Notes: generated from the letters alone by a model not told the origin. Positions 26,052 through 35,112 are shown, counted from the first letter of the stretch. The stretch is 47,650 nt of DNA from Nocardioidaceae bacterium (GCA_013695785.1 JACCZT010000187.1:1-47650); one strand, 5' to 3'. Numbers and translations: made by a program.

Positions 26052-28678
26052 AGATCCTGCGGATCAGGCTCGAGCACTTCCGCGGCATCACGTCCCGTGA
26101 GATCGTGCTCCAGCCCGCCGGCATCACCGTCGTCGAAGGACCGAACGAGGTCGGCAAGTCCTGCGTGCCCGAGGCGATCGGGCTCATCCGCAGCTACCTC
26201 GACAGCTCACGCGCCAAGGCGGTCACCGACGTACGCCCGGTCGGTCAGGACGTCGGACCCAAGGTGGAGCTGGAGGTGGTGACCGGCCCGTACCACCTCG
26301 TTTACACCAAGCAGTTCCTCTGGCGACCGTCGACCGAGCTGCGGATCCTCGCTCCCCGCCCCGAGCAGCTTGCCGGGCGAGAGGCGCACGACCGCTTCGA
26401 CACACTTCTCGCCGAGACCCTCGACCCGCAGCTGTGGGACGCGCTGCAGGTCGTGCAGGGTGACTCGCTGCGCCAGCCAGTCCTGGCCAGGATCGAGCCC
26501 CTGCGGACCGCACTCGGGGCGACTGACGCCAAGCCGGGGCCGGGCGGTCACGACGCCCTGATAGGGCGGATCGAGCAGGAGTACGCGCGGTACTTCACGT
26601 CCAAGACGGGCAAGGTCACCGGCGACTACGACGCGACCGCCGCGCGGGTCGCTTCGACGCGCCAGCAGGTCGACCAGCTGCGCGCCCGGCTCGGCGAGGC
26701 CGAGGACCGCATCGCGCAGTACGCCCGCATCGAGGCCGAGCTCCGGCAGGTCTGCGCGGCCCAGAGACCGGTCCTGCGTGAGCTGGAGGAGCTCCGATCC
26801 CGTCGGCGGCGGCTCGACGAGCTCGAGCGGGCCGCGGAGCTCTCCCGGGCCGACGTCGAGCGGGCGCAGGCGACACAGGCCGAAGCAGAACGCGCCGTGG
26901 CGCAGCGAGGCGAGCTGGCGGCTGAGCACCGACGGCGCCTCGACGAGCACGAGCAGTGCGAGGTCGAGCTGTCCCATCTGGAGCAACGTTGCACGCAACA
27001 GCGGCTCGACGCCGACCTGGCTGCGTCCGCCGCCGCCGAGGCGATGACCGCTGCCGAGCAGCTGTCCGCCCGACAGCGCGCGGCCGACGACGCGCTCGCC
27101 TCGGCCAGGGCCCACCAAGACCTGCGCCTGCTCGGCGACCGGATCGGCGCGGCCACCGCGGCCCGCATCACGGCGGCCGAAGCTGCGGCCCGGCTCGAGA
27201 ACAATCCCATCGACGACGCGATCGTTGCCGAGCTCCAGGCCGCTCAGACGGGGCTGCTGGTTGCCGAAGCCAAGCGCGACGCGGGAGCCCCCCGCCTTTT
27301 CGTGACCAGCCTTGGCGGTCGGCGCATCGATGTCGACGGAAGCACCCTCGACGCGGACCACGAGGCCGCGGTGACCTCGCAGAGCGTCGTCGAGGTGCCC
27401 GGCGTGGTGCGCGTGGTCGTATGCGCCGGACAGGACGGCCACGAGCTGGTAGCCGCCGCGGAGGCCTGCGCCCACCGCTGGCAGCTGCTGCTGGACCGCC
27501 ATGTGATCGGTGACCTGACGACTGCGCGGGACGCCGCCGGGCGACGCCGCCACGACCTCGTCGAACGTCAACTGGCCCGGCGCAGCCTTGCCGAGGCGCT
27601 GGACGGTGACGATCTCGACGAGATGCGAGCGCGCCACGAGGCACTACGTGATCGCGTGCTCACCCCCGTGAGGCGGACCACACCGTCCGCTGCGGCCAGT
27701 GCAAAGTGTGTGCGCGGGGCCGAACGCGCCGCCGGGCTCGCACGCGATGCCGCCGACGCCGCCGCGGCCTCCGCAGCGGACCTGCGGGCTGCGGCCGAGG
27801 CCGCGGCTGGTGTGCTCATGCTCCGCGACGTCGAACGCATCAAGCTTCAGCAACGCCTCGACGGGGCACGGGTCGAGCGTGAGCGAACCGCTCGCGCGCT
27901 GCAGGCGTCGCGGGACGGGCTCAGCGACAACGAGCTCCGCACCGTGGTCGCCCATGCCGTCAAACGGCTGCACGATGCCGTCGTGCTGCACGATGAGGGC
28001 CGCGACGAGCTGAGCGCGGCGGGGGCCGACGAGCTGCGAATCGTGTTGGACAATGCGGCCGCCAAGCACGAACGACTCGCCCGGGACACTCACGAGCTCA
28101 CGGCCCAGCAGCATCGGTTGCGCGGACAGCTCGACGACATCGAGGGTCAGGGCCTCAAGGACCACCTCGACGCAGCCGGCGCCGCCCTCGACGACGCTGA
28201 GCGCGTGCACGGCCGGCTCGCCCAGCGCGCTGCGGCCGTGCGGCTGCTCAGGGCCACTTTCACCCGGCACCGCGACGACGCTCAGAGCCGCTACGTCCAG
28301 CCGTTCACCCAAGCCCTCGAACGTCTCGGCCGACTCGTCTTCGGACCAGAGATGCGTGTCCACGTCTCGCCCGAGCTGGCGATCGAGTCCGTGACCCGCG
28401 GCGGTGTGACCGTACCCTTCGAGGCCCTCTCCGGTGGGGCCAAGGAGCAGCTCGCGGTGCTCGGCCGACTCGCCTGCGCGCAGCTCGTCGGTGCCGGTGA
28501 CGGCGCGCCGGTCGTCCTTGACGACTCGCTGGGATTCGCCGATCCGGGGCGGCTGGAACGGATGGCGGCGGTCCTCAACGAGGTCGGGCAGACCAACCAG
28601 ATCATCGTGCTCACCTGCCAGCCGGACCGGTTCCGCTCCATCGGCTCGGCGGTCGTGGTTCGTCTCGACGCTGCCTAG
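26048..28678 (+). CDS. SbcC/Rad50-like AAA ATPase without an obvious zinc hook
   Basis: An 876-residue SMC-like ATPase. The N-terminal half-site has Walker A GPNEVGKS (31-38). Long heptad-rich coiled coil occupies about 190-400 and 480-760. The C-terminal half-site has the ABC signature LSGGAKEQLA (794-803) and Walker B VVLDDSLGFAD (822-832). Instead of a CxxC hook at the apex there is a small beta-rich segment at about 411-478 (RLFVTSLGGRRIDVDG…VPGVVRVVV). At 876 residues it is shorter than E. coli SbcC. GTG 26048 overlaps the SbcD-like stop. Inference: a DNA-end-binding partner of the nuclease. Confidence 0.86.
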   Translation: MKILRIRLEHFRGITSREIVLQPAGITVVEGPNEVGKSCVPEAIGLIRSYLDSSRAKAVTDVRPVGQDVGPKVELEVVTGPYHLVYTKQFLWRPSTELRILAPRPEQLAGREAHDRFDTLLAETLDPQLWDALQVVQGDSLRQPVLARIEPLRTALGATDAKPGPGGHDALIGRIEQEYARYFTSKTGKVTGDYDATAARVASTRQQVDQLRARLGEAEDRIAQYARIEAELRQVCAAQRPVLRELEELRSRRRRLDELERAAELSRADVERAQATQAEAERAVAQRGELAAEHRRRLDEHEQCEVELSHLEQRCTQQRLDADLAASAAAEAMTAAEQLSARQRAADDALASARAHQDLRLLGDRIGAATAARITAAEAAARLENNPIDDAIVAELQAAQTGLLVAEAKRDAGAPRLFVTSLGGRRIDVDGSTLDADHEAAVTSQSVVEVPGVVRVVVCAGQDGHELVAAAEACAHRWQLLLDRHVIGDLTTARDAAGRRRHDLVERQLARRSLAEALDGDDLDEMRARHEALRDRVLTPVRRTTPSAAASAKCVRGAERAAGLARDAADAAAASAADLRAAAEAAAGVLMLRDVERIKLQQRLDGARVERERTARALQASRDGLSDNELRTVVAHAVKRLHDAVVLHDEGRDELSAAGADELRIVLDNAAAKHERLARDTHELTAQQHRLRGQLDDIEGQGLKDHLDAAGAALDDAERVHGRLAQRAAAVRLLRATFTRHRDDAQSRYVQPFTQALERLGRLVFGPEMRVHVSPELAIESVTRGGVTVPFEALSGGAKEQLAVLGRLACAQLVGAGDGAPVVLDDSLGFADPGRLERMAAVLNEVGQTNQIIVLTCQPDRFRSIGSAVVVRLDAA

Positions 28679-28702
28679 CCCGAGCGCGGGACGGCGCGTG
28701 TT

Positions 28703-28720
28703 TGTCAACCGTGGTTGACA
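28703..28720. promoter_or_regulatory. Perfect 18-nt palindrome overlapping a -35-like TTGACA
   Basis: TGTCAACC-GT-GGTTGACA is an exact inverted repeat. Its right arm contains TTGACA (28715-28720). It sits 10 nt upstream of the Clp_N-domain reading frame and 24 nt after the SbcC-like stop. It has the form of a dimeric repressor operator. The regulator is not identifiable from this window. Confidence 0.7.
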
Positions 28721-28730
28721 CGCCGGCGCC

Positions 28731-29102
28731 TTGCGCGAAGGCTACGGACCCGCCGACGCCGAGGCGCTCGCCACGCTGGGAATCGACCTCGACGAGGTGC
28801 GTCGTCAGGTGGACGAGGCCTTCGGACCAGGTGCGCTGGACCGTATCCGCTCGGCGTCCGGCAAGGAGAGCTGGTGGAAAGGCGGCCACCTCGGCTTCGA
28901 ACGCGCCAGCAGGAAGGTGCTGGAGCTGGCTCTGCGCGAAGCCATGCGCCTGGAGCACGGCTACATCGGCACCGAGCACATCTTGCTGGGCCTGCTGCAG
29001 ACCGAGGGCGCCGCGCAGCGCATCCTCCTGGCCCGGGGGTTGCGCGTTCAGACGGCGACGGCCATGGTGGACGGGCTGGTACGCAGCCAACGAGCGAGCT
29101 GA
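28731..29102 (+). CDS. Clp N-terminal-domain protein, apparently truncated at its 5' end
   Basis: A 123-residue protein with one complete Clp_N repeat: FERASRKVLELALREAMRLEHGYIGTEHILLGLL (about 55-88) plus flanking helices. The preceding 45 residues (ALATLGIDLDEVRRQVDEAFGPGALDR) match the end of a first repeat whose beginning is missing. An in-frame TGA at 28716-28718 prevents extension, and the only upstream start is TTG 28731, without an SD; GTG 28797 is the alternative. Clp_N domains bind adaptors or substrates for ClpC-type unfoldases; there is no ATPase domain. It may be a functional short form or a deletion remnant. Confidence 0.72.
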   Translation: MREGYGPADAEALATLGIDLDEVRRQVDEAFGPGALDRIRSASGKESWWKGGHLGFERASRKVLELALREAMRLEHGYIGTEHILLGLLQTEGAAQRILLARGLRVQTATAMVDGLVRSQRAS

Positions 29103-29115
29103 TCCTCCGCACAGT

Positions 29116-29141
29116 TAGGGTCGGTGCAACGACGCAGGAGG
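29116..29141 (+). promoter_or_regulatory. -10 box and Shine-Dalgarno for the DUF6636 lipoprotein
   Basis: TAGGGT (29116-29121) and AGGAGG (29136-29141) precede ATG 29149 with 7 nt between SD and start. This gives a short leader, unlike the leaderless genes of the window. Confidence 0.5.
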
Positions 29142-29148
29142 CTACGCG

Positions 29149-29697
29149 ATGTTCCGCCGCTCGACGCTGCCGCTCGTCTTGGCGATGTCCTTGGTGGTTG
29201 CCGGGTGCGTCTCGGCCAGTGACCTCGCAGAGGGCGACGTAGAGGCGAACCAAGCGCGCGAGGACGCACGGTCCGGCGGCCAGTCGGAGCGCAACGGCCG
29301 CGACGGTGGCCGCAGCGCAGACAAGGCGGGACGACGGGTCGAGCTGCCCAACATCGTCGGCGTGGTGCGGTCGTTCTCCAGTCCGACCGGCAACATCGGC
29401 TGCTACATCGGAGAAGATCTTGCCCGCTGCGACATCCGGGAGAGGACGTTCGCGGCCCCTCCAAAGCCGGACGGCTGCGGACTTGACTGGGGTCAGACCC
29501 TCGAGGTCGGCTCCCGAATTGCGGTCTTCGGGTGTGTCGGCGACACGGTGCTGGGATCTCGGCGGATCCTGAAGTACCGCACCACTACCGTGGTCGGCGA
29601 CTTCGGCTGCACCAGCGCAAGGACCGGGGTCACGTGCGTCAACCGGCGCACGCAGCACGGCTTCGTCATCTCTCGCGTCGTTGCGAGGGTCTTCTGA
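29149..29697 (+). CDS. DUF6636-type exported lipoprotein
   Basis: A 182-residue protein with a lipoprotein signal peptide ending in VVAGC (lipidated C20), a charged Gly/Arg/Asp-rich linker to about residue 62, then a compact domain. FSSPTGNIGCYI, ARCDIRERTFAAPPKPDGCGLDWGQ, GDTVLG, GVTCVNRRTQHGFVISR and six spaced cysteines match the DUF6636 pattern common in exported actinobacterial proteins. Role unknown. It ends 29 nt before the oppositely oriented recQ-like gene. Confidence 0.85.
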   Translation: MFRRSTLPLVLAMSLVVAGCVSASDLAEGDVEANQAREDARSGGQSERNGRDGGRSADKAGRRVELPNIVGVVRSFSSPTGNIGCYIGEDLARCDIRERTFAAPPKPDGCGLDWGQTLEVGSRIAVFGCVGDTVLGSRRILKYRTTTVVGDFGCTSARTGVTCVNRRTQHGFVISRVVARVF

Positions 29698-29726
29698 TCG
29701 ACCGAGCTCGACAGCGAGCGTGGCGC

Positions 29727-31856
29727 TCAGCCGTCGGCGGCGAGGACGAACGGGTGTACCGCCGTCGCACCGACGGACAGCAGCTCACGTGCAGCGACGG
29801 CAAGTGTCCACCCGGTGATCGTCCGGTCGTCGACGAGCAGGATCGCCTTGTCAACGATCTCCTCTACGCCGGTGAGGCGGTAGCGGTGGGCAACCGCGGC
29901 GAGCCGCTGCGCAGAGTTCATCACGCCATGGGAGCCAGGGATCGGCGCGACGATCTCGAACCGCCCCACGACGGGCCATCCGGTGTAACGCGACAACCCT
30001 TCGGCGAGGTGCGCCGTCAGCACGGGGTGCTGCTGGGACCCAAGTCCGACGATCGCTTCGGGGGCGCCACCGTCAGCGGGCCACTCCCACGCGTCGAGCA
30101 CCGCCACGAGCGCGTGTCGCAAGGAGACCGGGACCTCCTGGTCCGGTGCCCCGCTCGCGAACAGGGCGCGCAGCTCGTTCCCCCACCCCAGGTCGGTGAG
30201 TCGCGCCACCGCCCGACCCCGATGCGGCTGCTGCGCCGGCGGTATGCGGCCTTTCAGGTCGACGTCGAGCCGTGACATGGCGCTCGGCCACATCCGCCGC
30301 GGCTCGAGCACCACGCCGGGCCGGTCGAGCCACTGCCGGGCGGCGTCGACCGCCGAATCGGAGACGCCGGCGACGAGATCGAGGCCGCCGCAGTTGTCGC
30401 ACCGGCCGCACGGTGCCGCGCCTGGGTCGTCGAGCTGGCGGCGCAGGAATTCCAAGCGGCAGTCGGTCGTGGTCTCGTAGTCCAGCATCGCCTGCTGCTC
30501 GCGGGTGCGGGCGGCGGCGACGCGGGCGTACCTGTCGGTGTCGTAGTGCCACGGCTGCCCGGTGTGCATCCAGCCGCCGCGCACCCGGCGTACGGCTCCG
30601 TCGACGTCCAGGACCTTGAGCATCGCCTCGAGCCGGTTGCGGCGCAGCGGGACGTAGGTCTCCAGCGCCGCGGTCGACAGCGCCGAGCCGCTGCCCTCGA
30701 GTGCGGCGAGGCTCTGGCGTACCAGGTCCGGCGCGGGGAAGGAGAGCGAGCCGAAGTAGTCCCACACCGCTTCGTCCTCGGTACCTGGTAGTAGCACGAC
30801 CGTGGCCCGGTCCACCCCACGTCCGGCGCGGCCCACCTGCTGGTAGTACGCGATGGGGCTCGGCGGCGCGCCGAGGTGGATCACGAATGTCAGGTCCGGC
30901 TTGTCGAAACCCATGCCCAAAGCTGACGTGGCCACCAGGGCCTTGACCCGGTTGGTCGCGAGATCGTCTTCGGCGGCGAGACGTTCGGCCTGCTCGGTCT
31001 GCCCGGAGTACGGGCGGACGTCGTGTCCCCGCCCGCGGAGGTAGTCGCTGACGTCGCCTGTCGCCGCGACCGTGAGGCAGTAGATGATGCCCGAGCCCTC
31101 GAGCGCGTCGAGCTGATCGGCGATCCAGGCGAGGCGTTCGCGTTGGTTCGCCAACATGACCACCCCCAGGTGCAGGGACTCGCGGTCCAGGCTGCCACGT
31201 AGGACCAGGACGTCGTCAAGCGTGCGCGACCCGCTCGTCGACAGCTGTTCGGCGACGTCGGCGGTGACCCGTTCGTTGGCGGTAGCGGTGGTCGCGAGCA
31301 CCGCGATGCCGTCAGGAAGGTACGCGAGCAGCGTCCGGATGCGGCGGTAGTCGGGCCGGAAGTCGTGTCCCCAGTCCGAGATGCAGTGTGCCTCGTCGAC
31401 CACGAGCAGGCCAGCAGATGCGGCGAGGCCAGGCAGCACCTCGTCGCGGAACTCAGGGTTGTTGAGGCGTTCTGGTGAGACGAGGAGCACGTCGACGCGG
31501 CCGGCGGAGATGTCGGCGTACAAGTTCTGCCAAGCCTCGGGGTTCGTCGAGTTGACGGTCACGGCATGGATGCCGGCGCGTTCGGCCGCCGTGATCTGGT
31601 TGCGCATCAGGGCTAGCAGGGGCGACACGATGACCGTGGGACCGGCGTCACGGGCGCGCAGCAGCGCGGTTGCCACGAAGTAGACCGCCGACTTGCCCCA
31701 ACCGGTGCGCTGGACCACCAGTGCGCGGCGCTGATGGGCGACAAGCGCCTCGATCGCGGTCCACTGGTCGTCGCGAAGCCGCGCGTCGGCAGTGCCGACG
31801 AGCGCCTGCAATATCGCCTCGGCCTCGGTGCGCAGGGCGGCCGTGTCGCCGCGCAC
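29727..31856 (-). CDS. RecQ-family DNA helicase with C-terminal phosphoribosyltransferase-like domain
   Basis: A 709-residue SF2 3'-5' helicase. Motif I is RTGWGKS (50-56) and motif II is DEAH (154-157) within VVDEAHCISDWGHDFRPDYRRI. Helicase motifs V/VI appear as SALGMGFDKPDL and QQVGRAGRG. The RecQ zinc-binding region has CRLEFLRRQL and CGRCDNCGG. No HRDC domain follows. Instead the C-terminus contains AILLVDDRTITGWTLAVAARELL (about 671-693), the PRPP-binding signature of type I phosphoribosyltransferases. GTG 31856 begins 2 nt after the pepC-like stop, so the genes are coupled; an alternative start at 31889 would overlap pepC. Confidence 0.9.
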   Translation of the reverse strand: MRGDTAALRTEAEAILQALVGTADARLRDDQWTAIEALVAHQRRALVVQRTGWGKSAVYFVATALLRARDAGPTVIVSPLLALMRNQITAAERAGIHAVTVNSTNPEAWQNLYADISAGRVDVLLVSPERLNNPEFRDEVLPGLAASAGLLVVDEAHCISDWGHDFRPDYRRIRTLLAYLPDGIAVLATTATANERVTADVAEQLSTSGSRTLDDVLVLRGSLDRESLHLGVVMLANQRERLAWIADQLDALEGSGIIYCLTVAATGDVSDYLRGRGHDVRPYSGQTEQAERLAAEDDLATNRVKALVATSALGMGFDKPDLTFVIHLGAPPSPIAYYQQVGRAGRGVDRATVVLLPGTEDEAVWDYFGSLSFPAPDLVRQSLAALEGSGSALSTAALETYVPLRRNRLEAMLKVLDVDGAVRRVRGGWMHTGQPWHYDTDRYARVAAARTREQQAMLDYETTTDCRLEFLRRQLDDPGAAPCGRCDNCGGLDLVAGVSDSAVDAARQWLDRPGVVLEPRRMWPSAMSRLDVDLKGRIPPAQQPHRGRAVARLTDLGWGNELRALFASGAPDQEVPVSLRHALVAVLDAWEWPADGGAPEAIVGLGSQQHPVLTAHLAEGLSRYTGWPVVGRFEIVAPIPGSHGVMNSAQRLAAVAHRYRLTGVEEIVDKAILLVDDRTITGWTLAVAARELLSVGATAVHPFVLAADG

Positions 31857-31858
31857 AC

Positions 31859-33193
31859 TCAACGCGCCAGGGCGCCCATCGGGTCCCAAGCCGGCAGCAC
31901 TATCGGCTCTGCGGACAAGGCGGCTTGCAGGTCAGGCGGCAGCGCGTCCCTGCGGACGGCGATCTCGAAGACGTGCTCGGCGAACCAGTTGTCGTTCATC
32001 GTGTAGAAGCCCTTGTCGGCCTTGTCATCGCCCCAGCTGTTCTCGACCCGCCACCGGCGCGGGACGTCGTCCACGAGGTCGACACCGGTGAACAGCATCG
32101 CGTGCGTCATCAGCGATGCGTGGTACAGCAGCCGGTCGGCTTTGTCGAGGTCGGAGACGGTCGCGTAGACCGCGTCGTAGTCGTACAGGTGCGCGTCCCA
32201 CAAGCCGAGGTCGGTGCTCGACATCTGGTCGGTGTCGCACCCGAACCACACAGGTTCGCCGCCGACGATGGCATCGGTCGCGAGCTGCTTCATCAGGTCC
32301 GTCTCGATGTTGAGGTAGACGACCGGCGGCGCGTCGACGACGTTGCCAAGATGCTCGACGGTGAACGTACGTCCGACCGGGCTCGTCGGTCGCGGGTCGT
32401 GGACGACGCAGACGTAGTCCTCCAGCGGGAGGGTGACGTAGCGCTCGGCGAACTCCGAAGGCGTCATCTCCCCGTCGCGGTGGAAACCCTTGTCCTTGTC
32501 GGCCCACTGCCACAAGAAGCTTTCCGGCGGCGTGCCGAGGTGAATGCTGAGCACCCGGTGGACGGCGCCGAGCGCGTCGGCCTTGAGTGCCCGCAGGGTC
32601 TCCGCGTCGTCCCCGGCGGCGGCTCGCGCGCGGATGTCGCGAGCGGCTTGGCGGAGAACGGCTGAGAGACGCTGGTTCATGACGTTGGTGGCGCTGGAGG
32701 ACTGCGTCTCGGGCATGGCGACCTTCGGGACCATGCCGTGCTTGCGCACCAGGGCGACGAACATGTTCCACTGGCCACCGTCCTCGGCAGGGGACTGCAG
32801 CAGATGCGCGACCGTACGGTCGTCAAGATCGCGGTCGGAGGTGTCGATGATCGACTCGAGCCAGTGGTTCGCCTTCTCGAACTTGTCCCAGAACAACAGG
32901 TAGTTCTGGGAGAACTCGAAATCCTTGACGTCCAGCTTCGTGGCGGCGCCGACGCGGAGCAGGTTGGTGCCGGCGAACAACCAGCACCGTCCGCTCTGCT
33001 TCTGGTTGGTGGCTGCCCAGTCGTCCAGGAGGTGCGAGACCGAGTGGTCGACAGAGGTGACGATGCGCCGGTCGAGGGCGACGTCCTTGACCGGCGTCTT
33101 GGTGACGGCGTTCTGCATCAGCCGCCGTGAGGGGTCTGCGTCGAACTCCTTGGCGAACTGCTCGGTCTGGTCCTTGGTCAACGCACGCTGCAT
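31859..33193 (-). CDS. pepC: C1B cysteine aminopeptidase (PepC / bleomycin hydrolase family)
   Basis: A 444-residue papain-fold peptidase of the self-compartmentalising bleomycin hydrolase family, cytoplasmic and normally hexameric. Catalytic residues are C70 in QKQSGRCWLFAG, the His in LMTHAMLFTGVD and the Asn in WRVENSWGD. The C-terminal residues fold into the active site and give aminopeptidase specificity in this family. ATG 33193 has GAGAGG at about 8 nt. It lies directly upstream of recQ with a 2-nt gap. Confidence 0.93.
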   Translation of the reverse strand: MQRALTKDQTEQFAKEFDADPSRRLMQNAVTKTPVKDVALDRRIVTSVDHSVSHLLDDWAATNQKQSGRCWLFAGTNLLRVGAATKLDVKDFEFSQNYLLFWDKFEKANHWLESIIDTSDRDLDDRTVAHLLQSPAEDGGQWNMFVALVRKHGMVPKVAMPETQSSSATNVMNQRLSAVLRQAARDIRARAAAGDDAETLRALKADALGAVHRVLSIHLGTPPESFLWQWADKDKGFHRDGEMTPSEFAERYVTLPLEDYVCVVHDPRPTSPVGRTFTVEHLGNVVDAPPVVYLNIETDLMKQLATDAIVGGEPVWFGCDTDQMSSTDLGLWDAHLYDYDAVYATVSDLDKADRLLYHASLMTHAMLFTGVDLVDDVPRRWRVENSWGDDKADKGFYTMNDNWFAEHVFEIAVRRDALPPDLQAALSAEPIVLPAWDPMGALAR

Positions 33194-33233
33194 GAACGAA
33201 CCTCTCGACGGGCGACACCGGACAGGACACAGG

Positions 33234-33713
33234 TTACGCCTGCCACACGACCTCGAAGCGTTCGAACGCCATCATGGAGTCGTCACCGGTCGCGATGCCC
33301 AGCGCAGCGCCGCGACGGCTCGCAAACGCCCGATGGCCGGCCAACCACGCCTCGCGGCTCCGGTCCCCCTCACCCTCGTCGTACGCGAACGCATCGTCGA
33401 CGCTGTCCAGGCGACCCACGCGCACCTCGGTGGTACGCAGCACCGCGCGGGGCACCCCGGCACCGTCGCACGCGACCCAGTGATCACCCGGCCCCGGCAG
33501 GGGCTCACCGGCGGCTTCGTAGTCGGCGACCAGCCCTGCGGTGGCGCGCTTGATGCCGTCGAGGACGAGCGCGATCAGCTCGTCGGCGAGCTCACGGCTG
33601 TCGCCGAAGCCGTCGACGTCGGGCAGCGACTCCTCGCCACTGAACTGCGCCGGCTGGCTCGCGAGGTAGTCGTGCCACATCTGCCGAGCGGCATCTCGAT
33701 CTGGTTCGGCCAT
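33234..33713 (-). CDS. ASCH-domain protein
   Basis: A 159-residue protein of the ASCH superfamily, related to the PUA fold. Recognition blocks are LIALVLDGIKRATAGL (about 46-61), GDHWVACDGAGVPRAVLRTTEV (about 76-97), and DEGEGDRSREAWLAGHRAFF-like sequence near 117-131, which carries the conserved acidic/W motif. Some ASCH proteins act on modified nucleosides or RNA; the substrate here is unknown. It lies 40 nt upstream of pepC and 18 nt downstream of the flavin reductase stop, in one minus-strand run. Confidence 0.86.
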   Translation of the reverse strand: MAEPDRDAARQMWHDYLASQPAQFSGEESLPDVDGFGDSRELADELIALVLDGIKRATAGLVADYEAAGEPLPGPGDHWVACDGAGVPRAVLRTTEVRVGRLDSVDDAFAYDEGEGDRSREAWLAGHRAFASRRGAALGIATGDDSMMAFERFEVVWQA

Positions 33714-33731
33714 GTCGGTTATCGTGCGTCC

Positions 33732-35087
33732 TCAGCTCAGGTCCGCGAGGGCTGTCTCGATGGCTCGGTGGAAGGTCGGGTACGCCCAGATGGTGTGCCG
33801 CAGGGTCGCTACCGGCACCTCGCCGCGGATCGCCACCGCAAGGGCACCCATGACCTCACCGCCGGTAGGCCCCGCGCTGGTGGCGCCGACGAGCACGCCA
33901 CGGTCGGCGTCTTCGACCACCTTGATGAAGCCGTCGTTGCCGGCCTTGTGGATGTACCCGCGGCTGCTGGGCGCCAGATCGGTGTGTCCCGTCCGAACGG
34001 TGAGACCAGCGTCGCGCGCCTGCTTCTCGGTCAGCCCGGCGGCGCCGATCTCGGGGTCGGTGAAGGTGACCCGGGGGAGCGCGTCGTAGTCGCCGCCGGG
34101 ACCCTCCTGGCCGAGGATCGAGGCGACGGCGATGGCAGCTTGGTACATCGAGACGTGGGTGAAGGCTCCCTTGCCGGTGATGTCACCGATCGCCCACACG
34201 CCGTCGGTGACCCGCTGATGCTCATCGACGCTCACCGACCGCCCACTTGCGTCGACCCCGATCGAGTCCAGGCCGAGGGTGTCGATGTTGGGGGTCCGGC
34301 CGGTGGCGACCAGCAACGCCTCTGCCCCTACGGTCTCGGCGCCGAGGTCGATGCTGAAGCCGCTGTCGTCGTGGCCGACCGAGGCGATGGAAGCGCCGAC
34401 GCATACGGCAATGCCTTCGCGCTCGAAGACATCGCTCAGCAGCTCCGCTGCCTCGGGCTCCTCCGGGCCGAGGAGCCGAGCGCCGGCCTCGACCACCGTC
34501 ACGGTGGAGCCGAAACGGCTGAACGCCTGCGCGAGCTCCAGGCCGATGGCGCCGCCACCGATCACCGCGAGTGAGGCCGGGAGCTCTGTCGCCTCGAGAA
34601 TCTCGTGGTTGGTCCAGTACGGGGTCTCGGCGAGGCCGGGGATCGGCGGCACGGCGGGGCGGGTCCCGGTGTTGAGCACGATCGCGCGCCGGGCGGTGTA
34701 GGCCTGACCCTCCACCTCGACGCGACCCGGACCGGTGATACGCGCATCACCGCGTACGAGACGGCCCCCGGTGTCGGTGAAGCGCCGCGCCGCTACGGCA
34801 TCGTCCCAGTCGTCGGTGGCCTCCTCGCGGATGCGCGTGGCGACGACGCCGAAGTCGGCCTCGACGCTCGATGCCCCGGCCATGCCGGGGATGCGCCGCG
34901 CCTCGGCAAGCAGGGCGGCCGAGCGGATGAGCATCTTGGAGGGGATGCACCCCCAGTACGGGCACTCGCCACCGACGAGGGAACGCTCCACGGCGATCAC
35001 GTCGAGGCCCGCCGTGGCGAGCTTGGCGGCAGCATCCTCGCCGCCAGGTCCCATCCCGATCACGATGACGTCTGCTGCGAAATCCAT
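33732..35087 (-). CDS. Pyridine nucleotide-disulfide oxidoreductase (dihydrolipoamide-dehydrogenase-like)
   Basis: A 451-residue two-dinucleotide-fold flavoprotein. FAD binding is VIVIGMGPGGEDAAAKL (about 6-22). The redox-active pair is GGECPYWGCIPSK (about 40-52). The NAD(P)H fold is LAVIGGGAIGLELAQAF (about 172-188), and FAD contact is GVWAIGDITG (about 297-306). The C-terminal interface domain ends HTIWAYPTFHRA rather than the HAHPT.SE of lipoamide dehydrogenase, so the disulfide substrate is probably different. ATG 35087 has GGAG at 7 nt. It is divergent from the GNAT gene with only 25 bp between starts. Confidence 0.87.
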   Translation of the reverse strand: MDFAADVIVIGMGPGGEDAAAKLATAGLDVIAVERSLVGGECPYWGCIPSKMLIRSAALLAEARRIPGMAGASSVEADFGVVATRIREEATDDWDDAVAARRFTDTGGRLVRGDARITGPGRVEVEGQAYTARRAIVLNTGTRPAVPPIPGLAETPYWTNHEILEATELPASLAVIGGGAIGLELAQAFSRFGSTVTVVEAGARLLGPEEPEAAELLSDVFEREGIAVCVGASIASVGHDDSGFSIDLGAETVGAEALLVATGRTPNIDTLGLDSIGVDASGRSVSVDEHQRVTDGVWAIGDITGKGAFTHVSMYQAAIAVASILGQEGPGGDYDALPRVTFTDPEIGAAGLTEKQARDAGLTVRTGHTDLAPSSRGYIHKAGNDGFIKVVEDADRGVLVGATSAGPTGGEVMGALAVAIRGEVPVATLRHTIWAYPTFHRAIETALADLS

Positions 35088-35112
35088 CTGACAACTCCAA
35101 GTCGTTAATGCC

